Positions 31,914 to 41,400 of a stretch of DNA of 64,000 nt are shown piece after piece. How positions within the stretch are numbered: the stretch's first letter is position 1; the number at the start of each line of letters is the position of its first letter. Below the pieces are notes generated by a model. It saw only the letters and a list, made by a program, of their open reading frames with translations. It was not told where the DNA came from and did no database searches. Location of the stretch: IMG/VR virus record IMGVR_UViG_3300033182_000980, positions 1 to 64,000 of that record; one strand, 5' to 3'. The DNA is from a virus. The translations under genes and the position numbers were made by a program.

Positions 31914-32159
31914 ATGGGAATCGACCCAATCACACAATGCAATCTTGCCCCTACCTTCCGACTCCGTTTGGAGCATAAGGACGGACACTACAAGTTTTGG
32001 GAGGCCACAGGTCGCTCAGACGGTTCTGTAATCATCCGATATGGACGGATCGGGGATTGGGGTACAGCGATCACTAAGGATCGAGTGTACTTCGAGAAGA
32101 AAGCACCACAAAAGCTCAAGAAGGGCTACACAGTAGAGGAGATGACACTATCATGCTAA
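31914..32159 (+). CDS. Stand-alone WGR-domain protein
   Basis: The 81 residues are almost exactly one WGR domain: FRLRLEHKDGHYKFWEATGR, SVIIRYGRIGDWGTAI (the WGR-type core) and a terminal KKAPQKLKKGY. In PARP1 and bacterial MolR-like proteins WGR domains bind nucleic acid and couple DNA ends to catalysis. Here the domain is free and its gene overlaps the Sir2 gene by seven bases, which suggests that the two work as partners. AAAGGAGAACATC sets the start. Confidence 0.85.
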   Translation: MGIDPITQCNLAPTFRLRLEHKDGHYKFWEATGRSDGSVIIRYGRIGDWGTAITKDRVYFEKKAPQKLKKGYTVEEMTLSC

Positions 32160-32938
32160 ACGCAATCAAATCAGCCGACAACATCTTAATCGTAACAGGT
32201 GCAGGGATCAGCACCTCATCGGGCATCCAAGCATGGCGTACAGGAGATGACGCTGTGTGGGCGAATGATGTCCTCGAAAAAGGCACACAACGCTACTTCA
32301 ATCGCAACCCAGCTAAAGCGTGGGAGTGGTATCTCAACAAGTTCAAGGGTGTCTTTGCCCTTGAGCCTAATGACGCTCATAAAGCACTCGTGGAGCTTGA
32401 AACATGGTGTGAGTCCGAGGGTAAGGTCTTTGACATCATCACACAGAATGTGGATCACCTACACAATAAGGCTGGCTCAAAGAATGTCATCGAGATACAC
32501 GGAACAACCAACGCTGTGCGTTGCCCTAATCATGGGTGTGATCATGGAGAACCGAGAGGTTCAATCCCTATGAGCGAGGTATGGGCTGACTATCAAAAGT
32601 TTGAGCAGACCAAAGACCCGAACGATCTACCTATGTGTCCTAAGTGTGATGTACCCCTAAGAGCACACGCTCTATGGTTCGATGAGTTTTACGGAGCTCA
32701 CGAGGACTATCAGCTTGATGACGCTATGGAAGCAATCGAAGAAGCAGATATGGTGGTCTTTATCGGCACTAGCTTCTCTGTCGGGATCACTAACATGGTA
32801 GTTCAAGCAGGTCGGCAAATGAAGAAGCCAATGTATATCATCGACCCTAGCCCTACCCAAGAGTCTAAGAGCTTCAAATACATCAAGGAAAAGGCGGAGG
32901 ACTATCTACCTAACTTAGTGCAACAACTGGTGAAATAA
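32153..32938 (+). CDS. Sir2-family NAD-dependent deacylase
   Basis: The 261-residue enzyme has the Rossmann motifs (LIVTGAGISTSSGI, ITQNVDHLHNKAG), the catalytic His (EIHGTTN), a zinc ribbon (CPNHGC with CPKC), and VVFIGTSFSVGIT. The family removes acyl groups from lysine with NAD, and some members hydrolyse NAD or act on ADP-ribose. Overlap with the WGR gene and presence of an ADP-ribosyltransferase elsewhere point to NAD-based host control or counter-defence. The length and all core residues look normal, so I expect activity. Confidence 0.92.
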   Translation: MLNAIKSADNILIVTGAGISTSSGIQAWRTGDDAVWANDVLEKGTQRYFNRNPAKAWEWYLNKFKGVFALEPNDAHKALVELETWCESEGKVFDIITQNVDHLHNKAGSKNVIEIHGTTNAVRCPNHGCDHGEPRGSIPMSEVWADYQKFEQTKDPNDLPMCPKCDVPLRAHALWFDEFYGAHEDYQLDDAMEAIEEADMVVFIGTSFSVGITNMVVQAGRQMKKPMYIIDPSPTQESKSFKYIKEKAEDYLPNLVQQLVK

Positions 32939-33306
32939 TGGCTATCTGTGAGCTTCAATCAAGATTGATGGGGGATAAGTCATTTACATTAGTAATGACT
33001 TACCCCCATGCAAGACACTCTGGTCTTTATAACAGAGTATTTCAGTTTCGGAACGGTGAAGTCTCATATCAAACTTACTACTTTGATGATAGTGGCTCGG
33101 ACAGAAGATTTTATATCCTTCAAAAAATATCTGCACCTAAAAAGTTAGATATATCTAAAGTGGAGAAAACATTTTCGGATTTAAAGAGCAAGTCAGTATT
33201 TAAGTTCATTGATTTTATCAAGGGTATTGAACTTGAAGAATCTTTGAAACTTGTTTTCAAAGAGCACATTCACCACTTCAACTCAAAATGCAAAGTCTAC
33301 TTCTGA
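32938..33306 (+). CDS. Hypothetical 122-aa protein after Sir2
   Basis: The protein is not recognised. It is more AT-rich than its neighbours (many AAA, TTT and TCA codons). Sequence features are SFTLVMTYPHARHSGLYNRV, a helical Lys-rich middle and a His pair near the end (EHIHHFNSKC). The ATG overlaps the Sir2 TAA by one base. Composition suggests a more recent arrival than the rest of the operon. Confidence 0.55.
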   Translation: MAICELQSRLMGDKSFTLVMTYPHARHSGLYNRVFQFRNGEVSYQTYYFDDSGSDRRFYILQKISAPKKLDISKVEKTFSDLKSKSVFKFIDFIKGIELEESLKLVFKEHIHHFNSKCKVYF

Positions 33307-33317
33307 ACAAGACCCAA

Positions 33318-33887
33318 CTACAGGAGCTGACGAATAACATCAAGACGCTCATACTGACTCATGTCGTACCAATCGAGCTTCAAGTAGCGTGTGCCACTTG
33401 GTAAGTGATCTGGTATCTGCATGACTTGAGCTTGTAGCTTGTGGAGGTAAGACTCCTCAATCCCCGACTCGAACTCCCGGCCTCTCTTAGAAATCCTCTC
33501 CATCGCTTGCTCCACAGAGACATGAAGGTGGATGCAGACATCAACATGGGGGATATAAGGCTTGAGCATATTGAAGTGCTTCATGTAAGAGGCGTGTTCG
33601 TCCTCTGTAAGCACCCCATCATCTCTTAAGATGTTGGCGAAACATATATCCCCAAAGATTGAGCGATCAAGCATGGTGTTCTCTGGAAGGTGCTTTGAGA
33701 ACCTGTCGTAGAGGAAGTGCATTTGAAGCGTGTAAGCCCATCGCTTAGGATCGTCCGAGTAAAACTTTTCAAGGAATGGGTTATCATCAACCGACTCATA
33801 CATGGGAGTGAGGTTAAAGTATTTGCTGGCTTCTGAAGTGAATGTGGACTTACCGACACCGATAAGACCCTCTACAATGATTCTCAT
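33318..33887 (-). CDS. Deoxynucleoside kinase (dCK/dGK/TK2-like)
   Basis: The 189-residue enzyme phosphorylates deoxynucleosides for salvage. The P-loop is EGLIGVGKST, followed by YESVDDNPFLEKFY and MHFLYDRF (substrate-binding). DRSIFGD is the catalytic Asp-Arg motif, and the lid is SKRGREFESGI. Length is on the short side but complete. Together with the dCMP deaminase it shows a phage supply route for DNA precursors. Confidence 0.92.
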   Translation of the reverse strand: MRIIVEGLIGVGKSTFTSEASKYFNLTPMYESVDDNPFLEKFYSDDPKRWAYTLQMHFLYDRFSKHLPENTMLDRSIFGDICFANILRDDGVLTEDEHASYMKHFNMLKPYIPHVDVCIHLHVSVEQAMERISKRGREFESGIEESYLHKLQAQVMQIPDHLPSGTRYLKLDWYDMSQYERLDVIRQLL

Positions 33888-33906
33888 GTGGGGCTACCTC
33901 CTTTTC

Positions 33907-33920
33907 ATAGTTTATTTATA
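33907..33920 (+). promoter_or_regulatory. Late-type promoter motif (class II)
   Basis: ATAGTTTATTTATA lies 51 nt before the ATG of the tagged gene at 33971. Confidence 0.6.
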
Positions 33921-33970
33921 CCTCCCGATAGGCATGAACCATTCAACAATCTCATTTAAAGGAGATGACC

Positions 33971-34507
33971 ATGAGAAGAACCGCATCAGAAGTAGTTAGA
34001 AATCTTGAGATGAGGATCGCTCGTCTTGAAAGACAAGCATCTGGCACTGTTGAATATGACGAGTACGGTCGTACTGTCGAGTACGACATTGATTATTCAT
34101 ATCGACCAGATGTCAAAGACTCTAGGAAATATGTAGAGAAGATTCTCAAAGAGGTCAGCCTCGAATTCCTAGATACCCATGAAGAACCTTTTAGCAAAGA
34201 TCTTGCTGAGTTTGAATGGGAATATAGGGGTATGGAATCAGTAAAAGATCAGCTTTACCTTGTTTACTCCATCTATGCTTTTGGCAGTGAGAAATCCGAG
34301 TCCACTTATCGTTCAGGCTTTCCTCGTGATACAGAGGCTCATCATGTTGGGCTTATTGTGCCGATTGACTGGGGTACAGGAGATGTTGATGCTGAATGGG
34401 AGGACATTGAAAATTTCTTAAAGAAATCAGTCTTAAGAGATAAGACTGCTTTTTCTTACAAGAAGCTAGATGAAGTCGTAAGGCGGTCGAAGAAGTATTA
34501 CCGATAG
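33971..34507 (+). CDS. Tagged late protein (MRRTASE N-terminal module), 178 aa
   Basis: Residues 1-24 (MRRTASEVVRNLEMRIARLE, RQAS) are the shared module. The following 150 residues (VEYDEYGRTVEYDIDYSYRP, YLVYSIYAFGSEKSES, VPIDWGTGDVDAEWEDI) form an unknown alpha/beta domain. I take the second ATG (33971) because it makes the module start as in its relatives and has AAAGGAGATGACC at the best spacing; an ATG at 33965 adds two residues. A class II promoter precedes it. Confidence 0.75.
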   Translation: MRRTASEVVRNLEMRIARLERQASGTVEYDEYGRTVEYDIDYSYRPDVKDSRKYVEKILKEVSLEFLDTHEEPFSKDLAEFEWEYRGMESVKDQLYLVYSIYAFGSEKSESTYRSGFPRDTEAHHVGLIVPIDWGTGDVDAEWEDIENFLKKSVLRDKTAFSYKKLDEVVRRSKKYYR

Positions 34508-34537
34508 AAGATTTTGGTGGGATATAAGCGAGTTAGC

Positions 34538-34873
34538 TTAAAGACCATGCCAGTGCTGATAAGCTCTGCGTATCGTTTTTAAGACATCGTTTCCAAACTC
34601 ATGGAACTCGACATCCCCCTCATAGGTTAGCGTCCATTTAGAGTGCCTGTACGCTATGAGGTGATGCCAATTTTGTCTACGATCTAAAGTAATCAAGAGG
34701 GTTAGATCTGTATCTTGATTATGGATAAAGACAATACCGTCATGATTTCTGTCGTATGAGAAGCCACACTCGGATAACACAGTAAAGATGTATTTAGGGT
34801 AGGAGATACCCTTGAAGTTTGCTTCTACACAAACCCGAATACCATCTTGTTTTTGTGTGTACGGCTTGTTCAT
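34538..34873 (-). CDS. Hypothetical 111-aa protein with hairpin leader
   Basis: The protein is not recognised. Its layout (short N-terminal strand, central FSYDRNHDGIVFIHN, closing LKTIRRAYQHWHG) resembles the four small paralogues at 59902-61211, though identity is low. The ATG at 34873 is placed directly after the AGAGGG site; an upstream ATG at 34894 would add seven residues read through the hairpin. The leader inverted repeat supports the shorter form. Confidence 0.55.
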   Translation of the reverse strand: MNKPYTQKQDGIRVCVEANFKGISYPKYIFTVLSECGFSYDRNHDGIVFIHNQDTDLTLLITLDRRQNWHHLIAYRHSKWTLTYEGDVEFHEFGNDVLKTIRRAYQHWHGL

Positions 34874-34908
34874 TGTCTGTGCCCTCTTATACATAGGGCA
34901 CAGACAAT
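34872..34908 (-). promoter_or_regulatory. RBS-region hairpin with TATAAG in the loop
   Basis: ATTGTCTGTGCCCT (34872-34885) and AGGGCACAGACAAT (34895-34908) are perfect 14-bp inverted repeats with a 9-nt loop that reads ATGTATAAG on the minus strand. The 3' arm contains the start-proximal leader and part of the ATG at 34873. RNA started from the loop could not fold it. Confidence 0.55.
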
Positions 34909-34915
34909 AAAAAGA

Positions 34916-35107
34916 TTACACTATATCATTGACATCCAATGGGAACTCTTCGTCCTCAACACTTAGAGATGTGATGAACTCAAAGATCTCTTTTGCAGTT
35001 GCCAAGATTTCTGTAATCGTAGGATATGCTTGCTCTGGATTTGAGGCGTATTTGCGAGAGTGGTACTCTTCGGCCATTTTCAGAGCTTGATAGACGGACT
35101 CATTCAT
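34916..35107 (-). CDS. Small hypothetical protein with hairpin leader
   Basis: The 63-residue acidic helical protein (SVYQALKMAEEYHSRKYASN, ITEILATAKEIFEFITSL) is not recognised. It starts at 35107, three bases after a 15-bp inverted repeat that contains its AAGGGG site. It lies between two other small genes on the same strand. Confidence 0.55.
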   Translation of the reverse strand: MNESVYQALKMAEEYHSRKYASNPEQAYPTITEILATAKEIFEFITSLSVEDEEFPLDVNDIV

Positions 35108-35110
35108 AGG

Positions 35111-35164
35111 TAATCCCCTTGAGGTAGATTGGAAGTTATTCCTTATACCACCTCAAGGGGATTA
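35111..35164 (-). promoter_or_regulatory. RBS-sequestering hairpin (15-bp arms)
   Basis: TAATCCCCTTGAGGT (35111-35125) and ACCTCAAGGGGATTA (35150-35164) are perfect inverted repeats 24 nt apart. On the minus strand the 3' arm contains AAGGGGAT, the ribosome-binding site of the gene at 35107. GGTATAAGG in the loop could be a promoter -10. Confidence 0.6.
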
Positions 35165-35171
35165 TCAATCC

Positions 35172-35435
35172 TTATGGGGTGAAAACACCTGAGGCGATGT
35201 CTCTAAAGCTAATACAAGCATTGTCCATCATGTCGGGAACACGCATATCGAGTTCTAAGAACCTTTTAGCGAGTGCCTTATAAATGATCATGATGTCCTC
35301 ATCATCATATCCCTCATCTGATCTCTCTTCCTCGAAAGAAACAGAGCCGATAACCTTAGCGTGGCTAATCATTTCCATCATGGGGATTTGGCTGATGTAA
35401 TCAAGCCATTCTTCGATAGTAGCTAAATCTTCCAT
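35172..35435 (-). CDS. Hypothetical 87-aa protein
   Basis: The protein is not recognised. It is acidic and Met-rich (QIPMMEMISHAKVIG, EDIMIIYKALAKRFLELDMR) and helical. It begins one base after the stop of the giant helicase gene and is likely translated from its mRNA. Confidence 0.55.
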   Translation of the reverse strand: MEDLATIEEWLDYISQIPMMEMISHAKVIGSVSFEEERSDEGYDDEDIMIIYKALAKRFLELDMRVPDMMDNACISFRDIASGVFTP

Positions 35436-35436
35436 C

Positions 35437-38400
35437 TTATTTATCCTTTCTTGCTCTTTGGACTTGGATGAGGTCTGGATCTTCTTCGCCTTCGATCAAC
35501 TCGGCAATGATCTGACCTTGATAGTTCTCAAGTCTTAACTGCTCCCAAATCGCTTGTAAACAAGGATCTTGCGAGTCCTCCCAAAGTCTAATGTCGGAGG
35601 CATTCAACTCTGAACCAAGTTTAATCCTCTGTTGTACATTATCTGCTCTGTACTCTTTATTCGCACTCTCCTCTTGACCAACAGTTCTACTCTGCAATGA
35701 CCTTTGTCCAGGAGCAGGAGTCCTGTGGTCGGTTTGAGGGTCAATCAAGCCATACTTCTTCATGTGTGCCTTGAAAACCTTTTCAGAACCACAAAGTCTC
35801 TCAATCTTCTCACGAAGCCCCTTGTTTGCATACCATGCAGTCCTGTATGCTTCTGGATACTGACTGACGACCTCTGTCCACTTGAGCTGTTGACCCTTGA
35901 CAGAAATCCTGTCGATTTCTTGTTCCCAACACCAGGGATCTTCTGTATTAAGGAGATCCAATGGAGAGTTAAGGAAATCATTCACATCAAGGTTCGCTTC
36001 AAGAGCCTTCTTCTTGAGATATGCGTTAGCAATCTTCATCGAAGGTGTGCCGTCTTGGAGGTTTAAGTACATAGTCATAGAACTGCCATACAAGCCCCAT
36101 AGCTTCTCACCGACAGCGACTCCATACTCTGTTGACTTCTTTGCATCGGGCTTCGGTGGCTTTGGAGTATTTGCGTCATACTCGGAGGCTCTGCGATCCC
36201 AAGCGTCCATCTCTTCTTGAACAACTGTCGTATCAATAGCAGGGCGAGGTGTGACAAGGCTGACATAATCGTTATTTCTAACGAGTGTGTGTGTGAAACC
36301 ATTATCAAGTCTAACGGTAATGTTTCCATGCCCATCAACATCAGTAACCACACCCTCCATATTGTATATATGGGATGCGTGTAGTCTCACTCTCTCGCCA
36401 TCTGCTTTGATCCGATCCCCAACTTGCCATCTCTCTTGCGTTGGCATCACAGGTCGCTCACCAAGAGTATTCTTCTTAGTTTCTTCCCATGCACTCATCG
36501 CATTTTTATAAGCATCTGCGTCTGACTTTTTAACCTTCATAGTTACAATGTCGGCTGTGATCACCAAGAGTTTTAAGAGATCAACAATACCTGGATTTTC
36601 ACCCATGATCTGTTTAACAGCTTGAACATAAACTTGATTAGGGCTGTCAGAGGGAACTCTACTTAGTAAGCCGGTGAGGTTTATGGTGTTAGTAAAACCA
36701 TATTTAGGCCAGACAGCATAACCACTATAGTAGCTATCTCCATCAGATCCAGCGGCGAGACACTTGATTTGCTTTATGCCCATGCGTTTTGCTGTGACGA
36801 TTTCTGCAAATAAGAACCTTGGAGAGAAACCTCTAGGAGCACATGGTTTAGCCTTAACAAAGCCATTGTCGATGGTGTCCCTTCCAATACCAACACCAGC
36901 ACCCTCAATGTACCTGTTCTCTTCTAATCGAATAGCACTACCAGTAACAGTACCTCTTGCATCATTCATGATGAAGTTAGCGAGTGCAGGTCCACCCATA
37001 AGGTCAATGATCTGCTTCTGCTTCTTAGTGAGGCTAGAACCGTCTCTATTGAACCTACCTGCCAACCATAGATCAGCATCATCATAACGACCTGGATCGA
37101 AAGTCATGTGGCTGAGTGGGTTTGCATCGTACTCTTCAAGTTCTTTTTCAGCTCTGGCACAGTTCTCTTCTGTCGGATCAAGGACTGCCCTCATCATAGC
37201 TGGTGTCTTAATCGCAATACCTGTGTCAGAGACACGAGCATCGAGACGAGCTGTAAGATCAGACTTCAAACCATTAACAATGATGTCTTGGAAGAAATCT
37301 TGATCCGCCTCATTAACCAAAGACTTGATTTGGTCAATCGAGAGCATATCAAAGTCATCTTTAACAGTCGCTCGCTCTTTGATGTCCATACCTTCTTGAA
37401 GAACGATCCTCTTAATGGGTTCTTCTTCACTTGGGAGGTTTACAGGGCAAACATAACCCATTGTGTTGAACATCTCATTGAGTTTGGGTTCAAGAACCTC
37501 GGCCTCCTCCCCTTGAGTAGTGAATGTGAATGAGTCTGAAAGAACCCAATCATCTTCATCCCAAATAAAGGTCTGATAGGTCTTACCTTCTTCAAGCTCG
37601 CTACGCTCAAGAGAACGAGCATTTATAAGGTCAACTTTGATACCACGAGCATTATCGCTAACAGTACCCTCTGACTCGGAGTCTGGAGCAAAGGTAGCAT
37701 CAATGTAGATTTCCTCTACCTGTTCAGCTTGACCACCACGATAAGCACGAGCAGTTCTCTGCTTTAAGAGTTCAGAGTCAAACCCTTTACCACGATCAAG
37801 GTGGATGACCTTAGTGAAGGTTTGGAAGTTGAAACCACGAGCATAGTTGTCCGAACAAACAGCAGTCGCTAATGTGCTGTTCTCTTTGACATACTTCTTC
37901 GAGATGTCCATAGCCCATGTTGACTCGGTTTCAGTATCTTCCTCTTCCTCTGAAGCCATCTTGGTGTAGATGCCTGTGTCGAGATACTTTGCATCAAAAG
38001 CGTCAACGCTCATGTTGTCTTGTTCAGTGACCTGAGCGACAATCTCACCGTTCTGATAGAAGATGATCTCTTTAGCCCAAAGGACAGCGTGTACCTTATC
38101 TCTACGAATCTTGCTGTTCTTCTTGATGACAGACTCGGCAAGTTTAAAGTTCGAGCAGAAGTAGAGGCACTTCTCGGTCGAGTTATCCTTAAAGACCTTA
38201 GACCCGACATCAGCCTTAAACATACCTTCGGAAGAAATCCTAATGAGCTTGTTTAAAGCGGTTCTTACTTTAGATGTCGCTCTGGTGAGATCTTGATATG
38301 CCTTACTCTTTGTTCGATCAAAGAACTCGCCGTCAGTATCTTTCATAGTGGCGAGCTTATGACGGAGATCACGATACTTAGCAACCATAGCTTTAAGCTC

Positions 38401-41400
38401 GCCCGAAATGGCTTTAGCTTCGTCTTTATACTTTCGCTGTATAGCAGGAGGCATACGAGTAGTAAGAGTACGAGACTTGAGCTTCAAGAGCTTCGGCAGA
38501 CTAACATCTTGATAATCGACACCAAAGTCGGGGTCTACAGAGATGTCCATCTTAGGTGCAAAGTAAGCGTTCTCTTTGACCCAGTTGTGGAACTGCTCTT
38601 GTAGCTCCCTATTAGGCTTCAGAGCGACCATACGACCTGCGAGTACAACACCGTATTTTTCGGCAAAGGCTTTCTCACTCTTTGCAGTAGGTACTTTACC
38701 TTTAGCAAGAGTAGCGAGTCTATAAAGATCAACAGGATCACGATCAAGTGCAGAAGCAGTCAAGAAAACTTTGCGAGGGTGTCCGAGAGAGGACACAGCA
38801 TAGTTTTTATCTTTACCCGAAGTACCCTTCTCGAAGATCTCATTGATCTCGTCAAAGAAGCAAGCATAGTATCTCTCTTGGTACTTCTTATTCAAAGCTG
38901 GAGAGGACTTAACCTTAGCTTCCTTCTTGAGTTTGTTGTACTGTCTGCGAGACTTAGCAAGCTCTTTCTTCTTCGCTTCCTTTTCAGAAGGTGAGAGAGC
39001 AGGGTAAGAAACGAGTTCTTGAATGAGTTTCGTTTCGTTCCTAGCGGCTGTACGAACGATTGTAGGATCAATCAAGTTGCCGAGTTGGAAATCGACCTCT
39101 TTCCTAGATACCTCACGACCGTTCTTATACTTAACCTCATAGGTGATAGTCGCTTCTTTGCCATGATGCTTGTTTTCACGAGCTAGGCGTTTTGTATCAG
39201 CAACAATCTGTTTTCCGTTGTCCATCTCTAAGATGAGGTCGTCAATGCCCTCGGAACTCTTAAAGTCTGCAACAAAGTCCTCATAAGACATCTCATCAAT
39301 GCGATCAAGAACGATCTGTTGCCAGTTAGGAGTTGTCTCGATTTCACCGTCAGCTCGCTTAAACTCGTCCCCACCTGTCACCATAAAGTTGAGGACTTCT
39401 TTCTTCAAGTTCCCGACAAGGCTCTTAGGTGAAACATAGAGGAATCTACGATTGGTATCATCACCCCCAAGCTCCATGCCCTCGTTAATTGCTTTTTTAA
39501 TCGCAACAAGAGAGGTAAGGGTCTTACCAACACCTGTATCAAGAGCGACAACACCTTGCATACCCGATGCGTCAAGCCAAGCAGCCGCTTCTCTTTGTTT
39601 GTTGTTAAACTTGAACTTGCCTCTAGCTGTCTCTGCAACAAAACCACCAAGAGCTTCGGGAGTGAAACGCTCTGTATTCTCAACAGTAGTAGCGTTCTCT
39701 TTCGCTCTAAGTTTGGCATAATACTCGTCCATAAACTTAGAAGCAGACTCACTTAACGCTACCGAACCAAGAGAATCACGAATCGTCTCGAAATCTTCGG
39801 GTGAGAAAGTGAAGAATGGGTTTTTATTCATGTGCCCTTTAGGAAGATTTGGGTCTTTCACAACAGTGATAGAAGAAATCTTGCTCGCAAGATCCTTCAT
39901 GATGTTTCGGTCAGCCTTACTCGCATTTTCACCAGGAATACCGAGAGTAAGAACACCAGTTTTTGGATTGACCGTAATGTAAGGCTCAATAAGTCTTTGC
40001 TTATAAGTCCAAGAGTCTCCGTCTTTGATCTTATCAACAGTGCGAGCATTGCCGTTGCCGTCAAAAGCGATGCGATCTGTTTCGACCTTAACCGAGCGAC
40101 CACCCTCTTTTTTAACATAGCCACCTTCAATAAAGCGACCTTCCATGTTCAAGATAGTATCAAGCTCATACCCTGCGTAGCGACCCTCAACAATGATCTC
40201 TCTATCCTTGCCCTCCGAGTCTTTCAGAGTAACGAGTCGGAAAGTCTTGCTCAGACCGTCTGATCCCTTGACCTCTCTGAACGAAGGGGTCAAAACTTTA
40301 TCTTTAAGGCTTGGGTCGAGGTCGGGATTTCTACCGAGATTGATACGGTTCAAGGCTTCCTGTAAAAGATCCTTGTAGTGTACAGGATTGTATGTGCTTC
40401 CCGATGGGTACTTGAAGCAAGCAATCTTAACTTTACGCTCGGAATAGACGATTTTCTTACCATCCCAATCGGGGTAGTTTTCGACTGTGATTGTCTCGGT
40501 AGAAATATCTGGCTGTGTGAGCCTTTCTTTCTTCTTGTCTTTACGCTTCTTAAGAACCTTTTTAGCGAGAGATTTCATGTTAGTGAAGCGTTGGTATGTG
40601 TTCCCAAGCTCATCTGTAAACTCACTGCTATAAACGCCTTTAATAAGAGGTTGCATAGCAAGTCTGTAGTTATATACTTCTGTGCTGTGAGCGGCTTTAT
40701 TCTCACAGAGTGCTCTGAACTCTAAGAGCTTGTCGAACAATCTAACAGCTCGGTTGTAAAACTTGAGGCGAGACTTAGGTACTACATACCTAAAGTTAGG
40801 CAATCCAGCCGCGTTATAGCCCGCTTCTGGTTCACCATTAGGGAGTTTACCATACCCCTCTTTAAACTGAGGGATAGAGAAGTTTTTAGCTCGCTGTTGA
40901 GCTTCTTTAATCTGCTGAATGATGAGATTATTCTTCTCTTCTTCACCAGGCTCATAGACTAGAGAAGGTTTACCACTCGCATCTTTTTCGATTGAACACT
41001 TGGGTGCAACGAAGAAATCGTTTGGGTCAGTGTTCGGTCCGTAGACTGTATCTTCGGCCACTAAGCTCTCTAAAGCAATGATGATCTCTTTATCCTTCTT
41101 AGCGAACATTGGAGCTTTAGGCTTGCTTCGTGGCTTAGGGATCTTGGTTGCTTGCTGATCGTAAGCAACAGTGAGGTACGCTACACCACCGTCCAAATAT
41201 ACAGGCTGAGTCTCGACATGATAACCCTGTTCAAGCAAAGATGATTTGAGCTTCGCATCCCGAAGTTTCTTTAGTCTCTCGGCTTTGGCGATTTCCTTTG
41301 CGACCATCTCACTTGAGTTGGCGATCAAGTCGCTGATTTCGTCACCCACAGAGAACTGAACATACCGAATGTTAAACTTAGGGTTGCTTTTAACTTCTGT

